This document shows positions 25,466 through 33,833 of a stretch of DNA of 64,000 nucleotides, piece after piece (position 1 is the stretch's first letter; each line of letters starts with the position of its first letter). A program made the translations under genes and the position numbers. Source of the stretch: Actinoplanes philippinensis (lineage in GTDB: Bacteria; Actinomycetota; Actinomycetes; Mycobacteriales; Micromonosporaceae). The stretch covers positions 186,001 to 250,000 of the forward strand of contig NZ_FONV01000007.1 in the NCBI RefSeq assembly GCF_900113015.1, read 5' to 3'. The notes beneath the pieces were generated by a model. That model was not told the DNA's origin. It saw nothing but the letters and a program-made list of their open reading frames with translations, and did no database searches.

Positions 25466-25903
25466 ATGGACAGCGAGACCGAGCTCCGCGCCTGTTGCGG
25501 CGTGGTCGTCCTCGACGATCACGGCCGGGTCCTGCTGCTCCGCCGCCGGGGCGAAGGGACGTGGGGCATACCCGGCGGCGGCGTCGAGGCCGGCGAGACC
25601 TGGCAGCAGGCCGCCCGGCGCGAGTGCCTCGAGGAGACCGGCTGGGAGATCACCCTGCACGGGCTGCTGGGCCTGTACAGCGATCCCGCCACCCAGACCC
25701 ACCGCTACCCGACCGGACGGGTCGTGCACTGCGTCGGCGCCGTCTTTCTCGCGTCCCCGGCCCGCCGGACCGGCACCCTCGACGGCGAAGCCACCGAACT
25801 GGCGTGGTTCGCGCTCGACCGCCTTCCCACGCCGCTCTTCGGACCGGACGTCCCCGTCCTCGAGGACGCCGCACGGCGGCAGGACGCTCCCTTCATCGAC
25901 TGA
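25466..25903 (+). CDS. Nudix hydrolase
   Basis: A 145-residue Nudix protein. The Nudix box runs from GGGVEAGETW through RRECLEETGWEI (G-x5-E-x7-REUxEExGU complete). It hydrolyses a nucleoside diphosphate linked to some other moiety; the substrate is not predictable. ATG 25466 was chosen over an in-frame ATG at 25361 because the fold begins at CCGVVVLDDHGRVLLL and the shorter start leaves the usual N-terminal length. It is separated by ~90 bp from the PHP gene, so it is probably independently transcribed. Confidence 0.88.
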   Translation: MDSETELRACCGVVVLDDHGRVLLLRRRGEGTWGIPGGGVEAGETWQQAARRECLEETGWEITLHGLLGLYSDPATQTHRYPTGRVVHCVGAVFLASPARRTGTLDGEATELAWFALDRLPTPLFGPDVPVLEDAARRQDAPFID

Positions 25904-26006
25904 GCCCCTGCTCGCGGGCCGGTCCGGCGGCTGCTGCGGGTCAACCCCGTCCCGGAGGAAGGCACGACTGGTTACCCTGTGGGATCAGTTGAGGGAGGGA
26001 CGCCGC

Positions 26007-26321
26007 ATGGGGGTCAAGAAGCACGTCACGTCGGAGGCGATCACCGGGCTCGCCAAGGAGCTGGACACCAAGGTCACCGATCAGATCACCGTGGCCAAGC
26101 GGTCGCTCGAGGGGTGTGAGGTCGGCTTTCCGGCGTTCGGGCTGCTCGGGGCGGTCAGTCTGCAGCCGGTGTACTCGTCGATCATCGACGACTTCCGGGA
26201 CTACATGACCGCGTTCCAGGAGACCGTCCACGACATCTCGACGATTCTGCGGACCAAGACCGCGCCGGCCTGGGAGGCCGCCGAGGACACGAACACCCAG
26301 GTCCTGTACGGCGACAAGTAA
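26007..26321 (+). CDS. Small ESX-associated helical protein
   Basis: A 104-residue all-helical protein without a WXG motif or signal peptide. Its size, the central YSSIIDDFRDYMTAFQETVHD helix and the C-terminal helix are reminiscent of WXG100-superfamily substrates. It is followed 21 bp later by a larger helical protein with membrane segments, then by a YbaB-like gene, a combination also present in the main ESX locus here. A GGGAGGGA site precedes ATG 26007. Assignment as an ESX substrate is contextual. Confidence 0.65.
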   Translation: MGVKKHVTSEAITGLAKELDTKVTDQITVAKRSLEGCEVGFPAFGLLGAVSLQPVYSSIIDDFRDYMTAFQETVHDISTILRTKTAPAWEAAEDTNTQVLYGDK

Positions 26322-26342
26322 CGATCACGGGGGTTTTACATC

Positions 26343-27077
26343 ATGACAGCGCCCATTTCCGCGGCGGAGGCGGCGATCCCGTTCGCGCTCCAGGCCGCCC
26401 GGATGTCGAGTCTCACCATCGCCAACGCGGCGCGGACGGCTCTGCTCCTGTCGGCGGCGGTGGCCAACATGCCCGGCATGTTCTCGGCCGGCACGCATTG
26501 GCAGACCGAGGTGGACGCCCAGATCGGGGACATGGCGACGAAGCTCTCCGACGCTCTGGACACCGCGAAGGAGGGCTGGACCGCCGACGACTTCGACGCT
26601 CTGGAGACCAAGGTCAAGGAGCTCGTCAAGGATCTCGGTCAGGTGCAGTCGTCGACCGGGCTGGTCGGTGGCGGCATGTACGCGGTGGGTGCTGCGTACG
26701 CGGCGTTCTGGGCCTTCGCTGTCGCCGTGACCGGTTACATGGTCTATCTCGGCTGCATGGTGCTGGCGACCATGGCCACGCCGGCCGGGCCGGGGGTCCG
26801 GGCCGCCGCCGAGGCCAACGTCACGGCGCTGAACTCGGCGCTGGACGCGATGCTGGCCAAGCTCGGCCTCGTCGTCACCACCACCGGCGCGCTTCTCGGC
26901 GCGGTCGCGGTGGCGGGCCTCAGCGGCATGAAGTACAACCCGGTCGCCGGGGAGACCGCGACGCTCAAGTCCACCAAGATCGACTGGGCGCCGCCCAACC
27001 AGTGGATCTCCCCGAAGAAGGAGGAGCCGGTCGGTTACGCCGAGGCCTCCGGGGCGGACACCGGCAGCGAGGACTAA
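26343..27077 (+). CDS. WXG-like helical protein with hydrophobic central segments
   Basis: A 244-residue protein. The N-terminal ~100 residues are helical with a KEGWTADDFDALETKVKEL turn around Trp79, resembling WXG100 helix-turn-helix proteins though the triad is W-T-A. It continues with hydrophobic segments GMYAVGAAYAAFWAFAVAVT and VVTTTGALLGAVAVAGLSG that could span a membrane, and an acidic C-terminus. This layout resembles larger ESX-associated (PPE-like or LXG-like) proteins. It is co-transcribed with the small protein upstream. It overlaps the convergent YbaB-like gene by 4 bp at the stops. Confidence 0.65.
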   Translation: MTAPISAAEAAIPFALQAARMSSLTIANAARTALLLSAAVANMPGMFSAGTHWQTEVDAQIGDMATKLSDALDTAKEGWTADDFDALETKVKELVKDLGQVQSSTGLVGGGMYAVGAAYAAFWAFAVAVTGYMVYLGCMVLATMATPAGPGVRAAAEANVTALNSALDAMLAKLGLVVTTTGALLGAVAVAGLSGMKYNPVAGETATLKSTKIDWAPPNQWISPKKEEPVGYAEASGADTGSED

Positions 27078-27505
27078 CGGCCGAGGTCGCGGTGCAGTTT
27101 CTCGACCTGCGCGAGGGCGTCGTCGATCCCGCGGTCGGCGCTCCGCCGCAGGTCGGCGAAGATCTCTCCGGCCTGCTTCCCCTCCAGGTCGGCCAGCGGG
27201 TCCTCGCCGCCGAACGTCTCCCGGCGGACCTCCGCGATCCGCTCGGCGAGGGCCAGCGAGGCGGCGGCGTGCGCCTGTTTGAAACCGTCGGCCAGGTCCT
27301 CGGAGGCCAGCCGCATGGCGCGGGGGTTGACGTAGACGTCGGTGAGCACGCCACCCGCACCCACGGTGACCTGGATCAGCCCGCTGGAGTCACGGCCCTC
27401 CGCGGTGATGGCGGCGAGACCCTCCTGCAGCTGCTCGAGCCGCCGCTGTATCACCTCGCCGGACCGCAGCGCCTCCTCCATCGACTGGCCGCCCCCGAAC
27501 ACCAT
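27074..27505 (-). CDS. YbaB/EbfC family protein
   Basis: A 143-residue protein. Residues ~15-95 match the YbaB/EbfC nucleoid-protein pattern: a long first helix (IQRRLEQLQEGLAAI), the strand GLIQVTVGAGGVLTDVYVNP, then an amphipathic helix. Actinomycete ESX loci often carry YbaB-like proteins; here they may act as partners or chaperones for secreted proteins instead of DNA-binding proteins. Two more lie at 54000-54640. It starts with MVFGGGQSMEE and is convergent with the ESX-like gene. Confidence 0.78.
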   Translation of the reverse strand: MVFGGGQSMEEALRSGEVIQRRLEQLQEGLAAITAEGRDSSGLIQVTVGAGGVLTDVYVNPRAMRLASEDLADGFKQAHAAASLALAERIAEVRRETFGGEDPLADLEGKQAGEIFADLRRSADRGIDDALAQVEKLHRDLGR

Positions 27506-27634
27506 GAGCCATTCCTCTCGTCGTCACCGCGCCGGCCCTCGCCGGCCACGAGATCCGAATCTACCCGCGTCGTCCCACCTGGCGATGTTCGGCTACCGTC
27601 CATGCCGACGTTCGCCGACGCGGAGGAAGATGTG

Positions 27635-28165
27635 ATGCACGAGTGTGCTGACGGCATCGCGCTGTGGGACCCCAAGTCGTCGTGGCTCGGAGAGATCTTC
27701 CTGGCCGTCGGCGCGGCGTTCATGGCGGCGGTCTTCTGGTCGGCGGCCAACGTCGCGAACTCGCTGTTCGGACCACTGGGGCTGACCATCGTCCTGGTCG
27801 TCGAGGCGGCGATCCTGATCCATCAGGTGAGGCGGGTCGTCCGCGCCTACCGGCTCGACGACCCGCCACGGGTCGCCGGGATCCTGTGCCCGCACGGGGT
27901 CCAGCTCACCGACCCCGCCTCGGAGGGCCGGATGCTCGCCTGGCCCGAGATCGCCGGTCTGGAGATCGTCCGGGCCGGGCCGCGGACGGTCGCGGTGGTC
28001 CGGCTGGCCCGCTGGGACGATCGCACCGGCCTGCCGCAGGCGTCCCGCCTGGCTCCGCACCCGGCCGTCCCGGACGATCCGGGCTGGCTCTGGCTCGGTT
28101 TCGTCCCGTGGTTCAAGGCCGGGCGGGTCCGGGCCGCCGTGGCGAGCTGGCGCGCGAAGGTGTAG
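27635..28165 (+). CDS. Membrane protein with PH-like C-terminal domain
   Basis: A 176-residue protein. Two transmembrane helices lie at ~20-65 (IFLAVGAAFMAAVFWSAANV, LTIVLVVEAAILIHQVRRVV). A ~100-residue beta-rich domain follows (GVQLTDPASEGRMLAWPEIA and TVAVVRLARW), of the bacterial PH-domain (DUF6542/bPH-like) style. Function is unknown. GGAGG sits 8 nt before ATG 27635; an upstream in-frame ATG at 27602 would give 11 more residues. Confidence 0.7.
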   Translation: MHECADGIALWDPKSSWLGEIFLAVGAAFMAAVFWSAANVANSLFGPLGLTIVLVVEAAILIHQVRRVVRAYRLDDPPRVAGILCPHGVQLTDPASEGRMLAWPEIAGLEIVRAGPRTVAVVRLARWDDRTGLPQASRLAPHPAVPDDPGWLWLGFVPWFKAGRVRAAVASWRAKV

Positions 28166-28219
28166 CGAGGGCAACATGATCACGCCGGGGGCCTCGCGGA
28201 AGGACCTGGTGGAGGTAGG

Positions 28220-29467
28220 GTGTCCGGCGTGAATGGGGGCATCGACCAGCATCGAGACCGGCTGCGTGTGGGCATGGTCGTGTGCAGTGAGTACGAGTCG
28301 GACGCACGCGTGCGCCGGCAGGCCGAGGCGCTGGCGGCCCGGGGTGACGAGGTCACCGTCTTCGCGCTCGGCGGCCGTGGGCGCCCCGACGAGGAGATCA
28401 TCGACGGCGTCCACGTGGTGCACGCGCCGACGAGCAAGTACCGGGGCGACTCCGTCCGGGCGTACCTCTCGCTCTATGGCGGTTTCACCGCGCACGCGGC
28501 CGGCTGGCTGGCCCGCCGCCCGCGCTCGTTCGACCTGGTGCAGGCCCACTCGGTGCCGGAGGCGATCATCTTCGCCGCCGCCGTGCAGGGCATCCTGCGG
28601 GTGCCGCTGCTGCTCGACGTGCACGACCTGTCGCCGCAGCTTTTCGCGTCGAAGTTCGCCGGGCACCCGCTGCTGCCGAGACTGCTCAACGGGTCGGTGC
28701 GGGCGTCGTTCGGGTTCGCCACCGAGGTGCTGACCGTCCACGAGCCGTATGCGGAGACCATCCGGCAGATGACCAGCCGTCCGGTGTCGGTGGTGATGAA
28801 CGCGCCCGACGACCGCTATTTCCAGCCGCGCCCGTTCCGCCCGTGGGACCCGGCCGGTGAGGTGGTGTTCGGCTATCACGGCCTGATCGCCCCGCGGCAC
28901 GGGCTGAGCAACGTCGCCGAGGCGCTGAGCCGGCTGCGCGCCGAGGTGCCGGGTGCGCGCCTGCTGGTGATGGGCAACGGTGACGGGCTGGCCCCCCTGC
29001 GGGAGGACGTGACCCGGCTCGGGCTGACCGACGTGGTCGAGCTGCCGGAGCGGTCGCTGCCGGTGCCCGAGGTGGTGGGCCGGCTGGAGGGCGTTCACAT
29101 CGGTCTGGTGCCGAGCAAGCTCGACCCGTGGACCAGCGCCGTCCTGCCGACCAAGCTGCTGGAGTATGCGACGCTCGGCATCCCGGCGATCAGCTTCCGC
29201 AACCCGGTGATCGACTCGGTGTTCACCGCCGAGGAGGTCATGTTCGCCGACCCGGCCACCCCCGACACGCTGTATGAGGCGATGCTCGCCGTGGTGCGCG
29301 ACGTCGAGGGCGCCCGCCGCCGGGCCGCGGCCGCCTCCACCGTCGTCGAGGGGATCGCCTGGCAGCGACAGAAAGAGGTCTATCTCGATCTGATCGACCG
29401 GATGACGTCCCGCCGCAAGCCGCACGTGCCCCGCCAGCGCGGCGCGCTGGCCGCCGACCGCGAATGA
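28220..29467 (+). CDS. GT4-family glycosyltransferase
   Basis: A 415-residue GT-B enzyme. The acceptor domain starts RVGMVVCSEYESDARVRRQ, and the donor-binding half has VVFGYHGLIAPRHGL and LLVMGNGDG. PTKLLEYATLGIPAI is the GT4 nucleotide-sugar signature. It adds a sugar to a lipid-linked intermediate on the cytoplasmic face. GGAGGT lies just before GTG 28220; GTG 28229 in frame is an alternative. Its stop overlaps the flippase start (ATGA), placing both in one unit. Confidence 0.87.
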   Translation: MSGVNGGIDQHRDRLRVGMVVCSEYESDARVRRQAEALAARGDEVTVFALGGRGRPDEEIIDGVHVVHAPTSKYRGDSVRAYLSLYGGFTAHAAGWLARRPRSFDLVQAHSVPEAIIFAAAVQGILRVPLLLDVHDLSPQLFASKFAGHPLLPRLLNGSVRASFGFATEVLTVHEPYAETIRQMTSRPVSVVMNAPDDRYFQPRPFRPWDPAGEVVFGYHGLIAPRHGLSNVAEALSRLRAEVPGARLLVMGNGDGLAPLREDVTRLGLTDVVELPERSLPVPEVVGRLEGVHIGLVPSKLDPWTSAVLPTKLLEYATLGIPAISFRNPVIDSVFTAEEVMFADPATPDTLYEAMLAVVRDVEGARRRAAAASTVVEGIAWQRQKEVYLDLIDRMTSRRKPHVPRQRGALAADRE

Positions 29468-30915
29468 GCATCGCCCGGACCGGGCTGCTGACCGTCTTCG
29501 CGCTGATCGCGGTCGGCCTGACCCGGCTGGTGCACGGTTCGCTGGTCAGCCACGCGACCGACCGCGTGACGTACGGCCTGGTCGGCTCGCTGATCGCGCT
29601 GAGCACGGTGGCCAGCCTGATGCTGCCGGGCGGCCTGTCCAGCGCGATGGCGAAATACGTGGCGCTGGAGCGGGGCGCCGGGCGGCCGGCGGCGGCACGG
29701 GCCGTGCACCGGCTGCTGACCCGGTGGAGCATGGCGTCCGGGCCGTTGCTGGGTCTGGCGGCGGCCGGGATCGCGGCCGTGGTGTGGGATCTGAGCCGGT
29801 CCGAGGCGTTCGCGGTGTGGCTGCTCACCACGTCGTACTCGGTCTACTCGGTGGACAAGTCGGCGCTCTACGGTTTCGGCCGCTCCGGGGCGTACGCGAT
29901 CCTGGAGGTGGCCACCTCGTCCCTGGCGATCCTCGCCACCGTGGCCACCGTGGTGTTCGGCGGGACCGCCTATCTGCTGCCGCTGGCCGTCGGCTACGCG
30001 GTCTTCGTCCTGGGCGCCCGCCTCCTGCTGCGCGCTCCGGCCGACGAGCCGGGAGCCACGTCACAGGCCGGTCCCGCGGTCCGGCCGGTGCTCGTCTACG
30101 CCGTGGTGGCCTCCGTCGGCACCCTGGCCGGGCAGGGCTTCCTGCAGGGCACCCAGTTGCTGGCCGGCTGGTTCGCCCGGCCGGAGGAGGTGGCCTGGTT
30201 CGCCGCGTCGGTGGCTCTGGTCGCGCCGCTCTACTTCCTGCCCCGGGCGCTCGGGCTGGCGCTGTTCCCGGCGATGGCGGCCGCCTACGGCGCCGGCGAT
30301 CACGAGGCGGTCCGCCGCCAGGGTGACGTCTCGACGCGGGCGCTGGCGACGCTGCAGGCCCCGGTCTTCGCCGCCGCCGCGCTGCTCGCCCCGTGGCTGC
30401 TGGTGGTGTTCGGCGGCGCGGAGTACGCCGCGGGCGCGGACGTGTTGCGGCTGATGCTGGCCGCCACGTGGCTCGGTGTCCTCCAGGTCCCGTCGATCAA
30501 CGCGCTGGCCAGTGACGCGGGCCGGCGCGCGCGGATCCCGGCCGCGGCAGCGGTCACCGGCTGCCTGACCGGCCTGCTGGTGGTGGCCGTCCTGGGCGGC
30601 CCACTGGGCGCGACCGGTGTGGCCCTCGGCTACCTGGCCGGTTCGGCGGTGACCGCGGCGATCCCGATGGTCCTCGTGTGGCGGGCCGAGCGCATGCCGT
30701 GGGCGGGCACCCTGGCCCGCTCGTGTGCGGTGCTGGTCACCGCGTCGCTGGCCGCCACCACCGTCGACGCTGCCGGCCGGTCCGCGTGGGCGGTGCCGCT
30801 GGCCGTGGTGGCGGCCCTGCTCGCCGCCGTCGTGATGATTCCGGACGCCCGCGCCCTGCTGCGCGTCCTCCGCCCTGGGAAGCCCGCTGCCGCTGCCGTG
30901 CAGGAGAGCAGCTAG
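29464..30915 (+). CDS. Polysaccharide flippase (Wzx/MATE-like)
   Basis: A 483-residue membrane protein with about 12-14 helices in the MOP/Wzx pattern: an N-terminal LLTVFALIAVGLTRLVHGSL, paired helices throughout, LYFLPRALGLALFPAMAAAY in the middle, and a second half with LRLMLAATWLGVLQVPSINA. It moves lipid-linked glycan units across the cytoplasmic membrane. It is coupled to the glycosyltransferase upstream by a 4-bp overlap and is convergent with the second glycosyltransferase. Confidence 0.85.
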   Translation: MSIARTGLLTVFALIAVGLTRLVHGSLVSHATDRVTYGLVGSLIALSTVASLMLPGGLSSAMAKYVALERGAGRPAAARAVHRLLTRWSMASGPLLGLAAAGIAAVVWDLSRSEAFAVWLLTTSYSVYSVDKSALYGFGRSGAYAILEVATSSLAILATVATVVFGGTAYLLPLAVGYAVFVLGARLLLRAPADEPGATSQAGPAVRPVLVYAVVASVGTLAGQGFLQGTQLLAGWFARPEEVAWFAASVALVAPLYFLPRALGLALFPAMAAAYGAGDHEAVRRQGDVSTRALATLQAPVFAAAALLAPWLLVVFGGAEYAAGADVLRLMLAATWLGVLQVPSINALASDAGRRARIPAAAAVTGCLTGLLVVAVLGGPLGATGVALGYLAGSAVTAAIPMVLVWRAERMPWAGTLARSCAVLVTASLAATTVDAAGRSAWAVPLAVVAALLAAVVMIPDARALLRVLRPGKPAAAAVQESS

Positions 30916-31020
30916 AAGACGCCGTCGCCGCGGGCCGTCGTGCGGACGATGGTGGGACGCTCACGAGCGGCAACCGTCACCGACGGGTTCCCGGGCGGAT
31001 GGAGAGCCGCCCCGCGGTGC

Positions 31021-31170
31021 CCCCCGATCAGGATCCGGCCGGCTGTCAGTGCTGTCGCGTTGATACCGCGCTGGGGTCCGGCCCGGGTCAGGAGGCGGAT
31101 CCAGCCGGCGGTCGGTGCTGTTGCGACGGCGCCGGAACAGCACTGACGACCGGCCCGGGTCAGGAGGCGG
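31021..31170. repeat. Direct repeats and hairpin at a convergent gene junction
   Basis: A 21-bp sequence at 31078-31098 recurs exactly at 31150-31170, where it spans the stop of the minus-strand glycosyltransferase. A weaker third copy begins near 31025 (ATCAGGATCCGGCCGG). Between the repeats, GTGCTGTT (31115-31122) pairs with AACAGCAC (31136-31143), and the outer bases extend the stem with mismatches. The hairpin is a plausible bidirectional terminator. The repeats look like local tandem duplication of a gene end. The rest of 30916-31159 holds no gene. Confidence 0.6.
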
Positions 31171-32140
31171 CGACCCGGCGGTAGACGTCGGCGATCCGTT
31201 CGGCGATGCGGTCGGCCGCGAGCCACGCGTTGTGGTCGCGGCCGTCGGAGCGGACCGGGTCGCGCAGGATCCGGGCGGCCGGCTCGGTGAGGGCCTCGAC
31301 GAGGTGTTCGACGGATTCCTCGGTCCCCCAGCCGGGCGGGAACGGCACCACCGCTGACGGCCGGATCGGGCCGAGGATGTCCGCCACGTCGCCGACGTCC
31401 GTGGTGACCACCGGCAGGCCCATCACGGTCGCCTCCTTCACCACTGTCGGCGAGCCCTCGTGCCCCTGCCGCGAGGTGAACAGCAGCACGTCGGCGGCGG
31501 CGAACTTCAGCGGCACGTCGGCCCGGGCCTGGCCGGGCTCGGCGAGCACCAGTTCGGCGACCGGCAGGCCCCGCTCCCGGAGACGGTCCAGGACCCGTTG
31601 GAAGACGTCGTAGCGTTTGGCGACCTGGGCCGGGTTCGCGCCGAACAGCGCGACCGGCCGGTCCGGGTCCAGCCCGAGCCGTTCCCGGGCGGCGGCCCGG
31701 TCGATCGGTGTGAACAGGCCGAAGTCGACGGCGCCCGGGATGACCAGGCCGTCGGGTTCGCCTGCGGCGTCGGCGAGCCGCTGGGACACGTAGATGCGCT
31801 GGGCGACCCGGCCCGCGCCGAGCCGGGTGAACCGGGCCTGCCACGGCACCTGCACGTCGCTGCCGTGCAGGGTCAGCACCTGCGGGACGGTTCCGGCGAG
31901 GCGGGCGGCGAGGGCGGCCAGCCCGTAGTGGATGTGCACCACGTCGTAGCCGCCGTCGCGGACCCGCCGCCGGACGCGGCCCGCGGCGAGCAGGTAGTCG
32001 GCCCGGCCCCGGGACTGGGCGACCACCTCGACGTCGACGGTCAGGCCGAGGGCACGCAGCGCGTCGACCTGTTCACGGACGAAGATGCCGCGGTAGCCGC
32101 CGTTCTCGGGCCAGAGGTTGGTGACGACGAGGATCTTCAC
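31160..32140 (-). CDS. GT4-family glycosyltransferase
   Basis: A 326-residue GT-B enzyme. It begins KILVVTNLWPENGGYRGIFV, then has VVHIHYGLAALAARLAG and the TLHGSD loop. The C-terminal half has LLFTSRQGHEGSPTVVKEAT, the GT4 donor-binding EX7E region. The GTG start at 32140 overlaps the stop of the O-antigen-ligase-like gene (GTGA), so the two are co-translated. It acts in the same surface-glycan pathway as the GT4 at 28220. Confidence 0.86.
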   Translation of the reverse strand: MKILVVTNLWPENGGYRGIFVREQVDALRALGLTVDVEVVAQSRGRADYLLAAGRVRRRVRDGGYDVVHIHYGLAALAARLAGTVPQVLTLHGSDVQVPWQARFTRLGAGRVAQRIYVSQRLADAAGEPDGLVIPGAVDFGLFTPIDRAAARERLGLDPDRPVALFGANPAQVAKRYDVFQRVLDRLRERGLPVAELVLAEPGQARADVPLKFAAADVLLFTSRQGHEGSPTVVKEATVMGLPVVTTDVGDVADILGPIRPSAVVPFPPGWGTEESVEHLVEALTEPAARILRDPVRSDGRDHNAWLAADRIAERIADVYRRVAAS

Positions 32141-33801
32141 GGGAGGGTCGCCTCCGGGTCGGTCGAGTTGGCGCCACGGTCGGGGAACAGCCAGCCCAGC
32201 GCCACGATCGCGAACATCAGGGCGGGCAGGATCGGGTCCTCCAGCGACGCGGACAGGAACGCCACCTGGAAGCCGAAGATCAGAGCGGCAAGACCCCAGT
32301 AGACGTACGGCCCGCCGGGCTTGCGGTCGCCCCGGAACCGTTCGGTACGGCGCAGCAGCGGCTGACCGATCAGGACCATCCAGGCCAGGTAGGAGAGGAT
32401 GCCGAGCACCCCGGCCTCGACGATCAGGTGCAGCCAGAACGAGTCGACCTGCTTGGCCGCGAACCCGTGCCGGTCGAAGCCCTCGGGCCCGAACGCCGGG
32501 TTGAGGTGCCAGTCCGGGTTGTTCTTCTCGGCGACGATGCCACCGAACTGGCCGATCCCGTAGCCGAGCACCGGTTTCGCCTCGATCAGCCGCACGCTCT
32601 GCAGGAAGTAGAGGACGCGGATCTCGCGCGGCGGCACGTAGGTGGTGGACGGCGCGGGCGACGGGCCGGGTGACACCGCGGAGGGCTTCGGCGACCCGGT
32701 GACGGACGGCTTCCCCGACGGCTTGTTCGACGGCTTGCCCGAGGGCTTCCCCGACGGCTTGCCGGTGGGCTTGCGCGAGGGGGTGACGGACCGGGCCGGC
32801 GAGGGGCTGACGGAGGGCGCCGCGGACGGGGCGACGGCCGGCGCCGGGGACTCGGTCCGGTGCCCCTCGTCCCCGGTCGGGAAGCGCAGCGCCGCCGCCA
32901 CCCCGTTCAGCCGCTTCTGCCACTCGGCCTGGTTGTCCGGGCGCAAGACGATCTGCGCCCCGGTGAACGCGACGATCAGCACGGCCACGATCGCCATCCG
33001 CCGGAACGCGATACCGCGGAGCAGCCACAGCAGACCCACGGTGACGCACAACGCGATGATCGACTCCCGGGACTGGCTGGCCGACAGCGCCAGGGCGAGC
33101 AGCCCGACAGCGATCCACGCCCGGCGGCCCATCCGTTCCCGGGCACGGGCCCACAGCAGCAGTCCGATGATCGACAGGGCGAGGACGTGCCCGAGGTGGT
33201 TGGGATGGTTCAGCATGCCCTGCGAGCGGGCGGTGTTCGCCCACGTCATGTCCACCCAGCCGAACGCCTCGTAGACGGCCGGCCCACCGATCATCTGCGC
33301 CAGCGCGACGACCGTGTTCAGGACGACCAGGCCGCCCATCACCAGCATCACCGGCCGGATCGTGGACCAGGCCGGGGCCGCCGCCCGCAGCGCGTAGAAG
33401 ACGATCGCGCCGCGCAGGTAGACGTACCCCGCCTCGGCGATCAGCGACAGCGACGACCCGTTGACCAGGCCGGCGGTGACCAGCACCACCCCGAGCACCG
33501 CCAGGGCGACGTCGGCCCGGGTGGTGAAGTCGCGCCACCGCCGGTCCACGGCCACCTTGAGCACCGCGCCCGCGGCCAGGGCGAGGAACAACCCGTTCTT
33601 GACCGCCTTCGGCCAGGCCACCTCGTGCAGGACGACCCGTCCGAAGTTGCCGCGGCTGGTCGAGCCGAGCAGGGCCTGGACCCACCCCTCGAACAGCGCG
33701 TTGACGAGCACCGCACCGACCAGAGCGACCAGGGCCAGGGTCAGTAGCCGCGAGAGCCCGCCCGATGTGGCGGGCCGGGCGGGCAGGGTGTCTGCGGACA
33801 T
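32137..33801 (-). CDS. O-antigen ligase/Wzy-type polymerase with a Ser-Pro-Lys-rich extracellular insert
   Basis: A 554-residue membrane protein with ~10-12 helices. The Wzy_C/WaaL region is recognisable: GMLNHPNHLGHVLALSIIGL, LALSASQSRESIIAL, and the large loop with VLGYGIGQFGG and FAAKQVDSFWLHLIVEAGVL. It polymerises or transfers glycan on the outer face of the membrane. Within the large loop, residues ~310-375 are low-complexity, with Pro/Ser/Lys repeats such as KPSGKPSGKPSNKPSGKPS, so this family's usual loop is extended. Divergent from the GH10 gene by only ~30 bp. Confidence 0.83.
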   Translation of the reverse strand: MSADTLPARPATSGGLSRLLTLALVALVGAVLVNALFEGWVQALLGSTSRGNFGRVVLHEVAWPKAVKNGLFLALAAGAVLKVAVDRRWRDFTTRADVALAVLGVVLVTAGLVNGSSLSLIAEAGYVYLRGAIVFYALRAAAPAWSTIRPVMLVMGGLVVLNTVVALAQMIGGPAVYEAFGWVDMTWANTARSQGMLNHPNHLGHVLALSIIGLLLWARARERMGRRAWIAVGLLALALSASQSRESIIALCVTVGLLWLLRGIAFRRMAIVAVLIVAFTGAQIVLRPDNQAEWQKRLNGVAAALRFPTGDEGHRTESPAPAVAPSAAPSVSPSPARSVTPSRKPTGKPSGKPSGKPSNKPSGKPSVTGSPKPSAVSPGPSPAPSTTYVPPREIRVLYFLQSVRLIEAKPVLGYGIGQFGGIVAEKNNPDWHLNPAFGPEGFDRHGFAAKQVDSFWLHLIVEAGVLGILSYLAWMVLIGQPLLRRTERFRGDRKPGGPYVYWGLAALIFGFQVAFLSASLEDPILPALMFAIVALGWLFPDRGANSTDPEATLP

Positions 33802-33833
33802 CAGTGTCTTCCTCGAACGTGGGATAGTGAACG

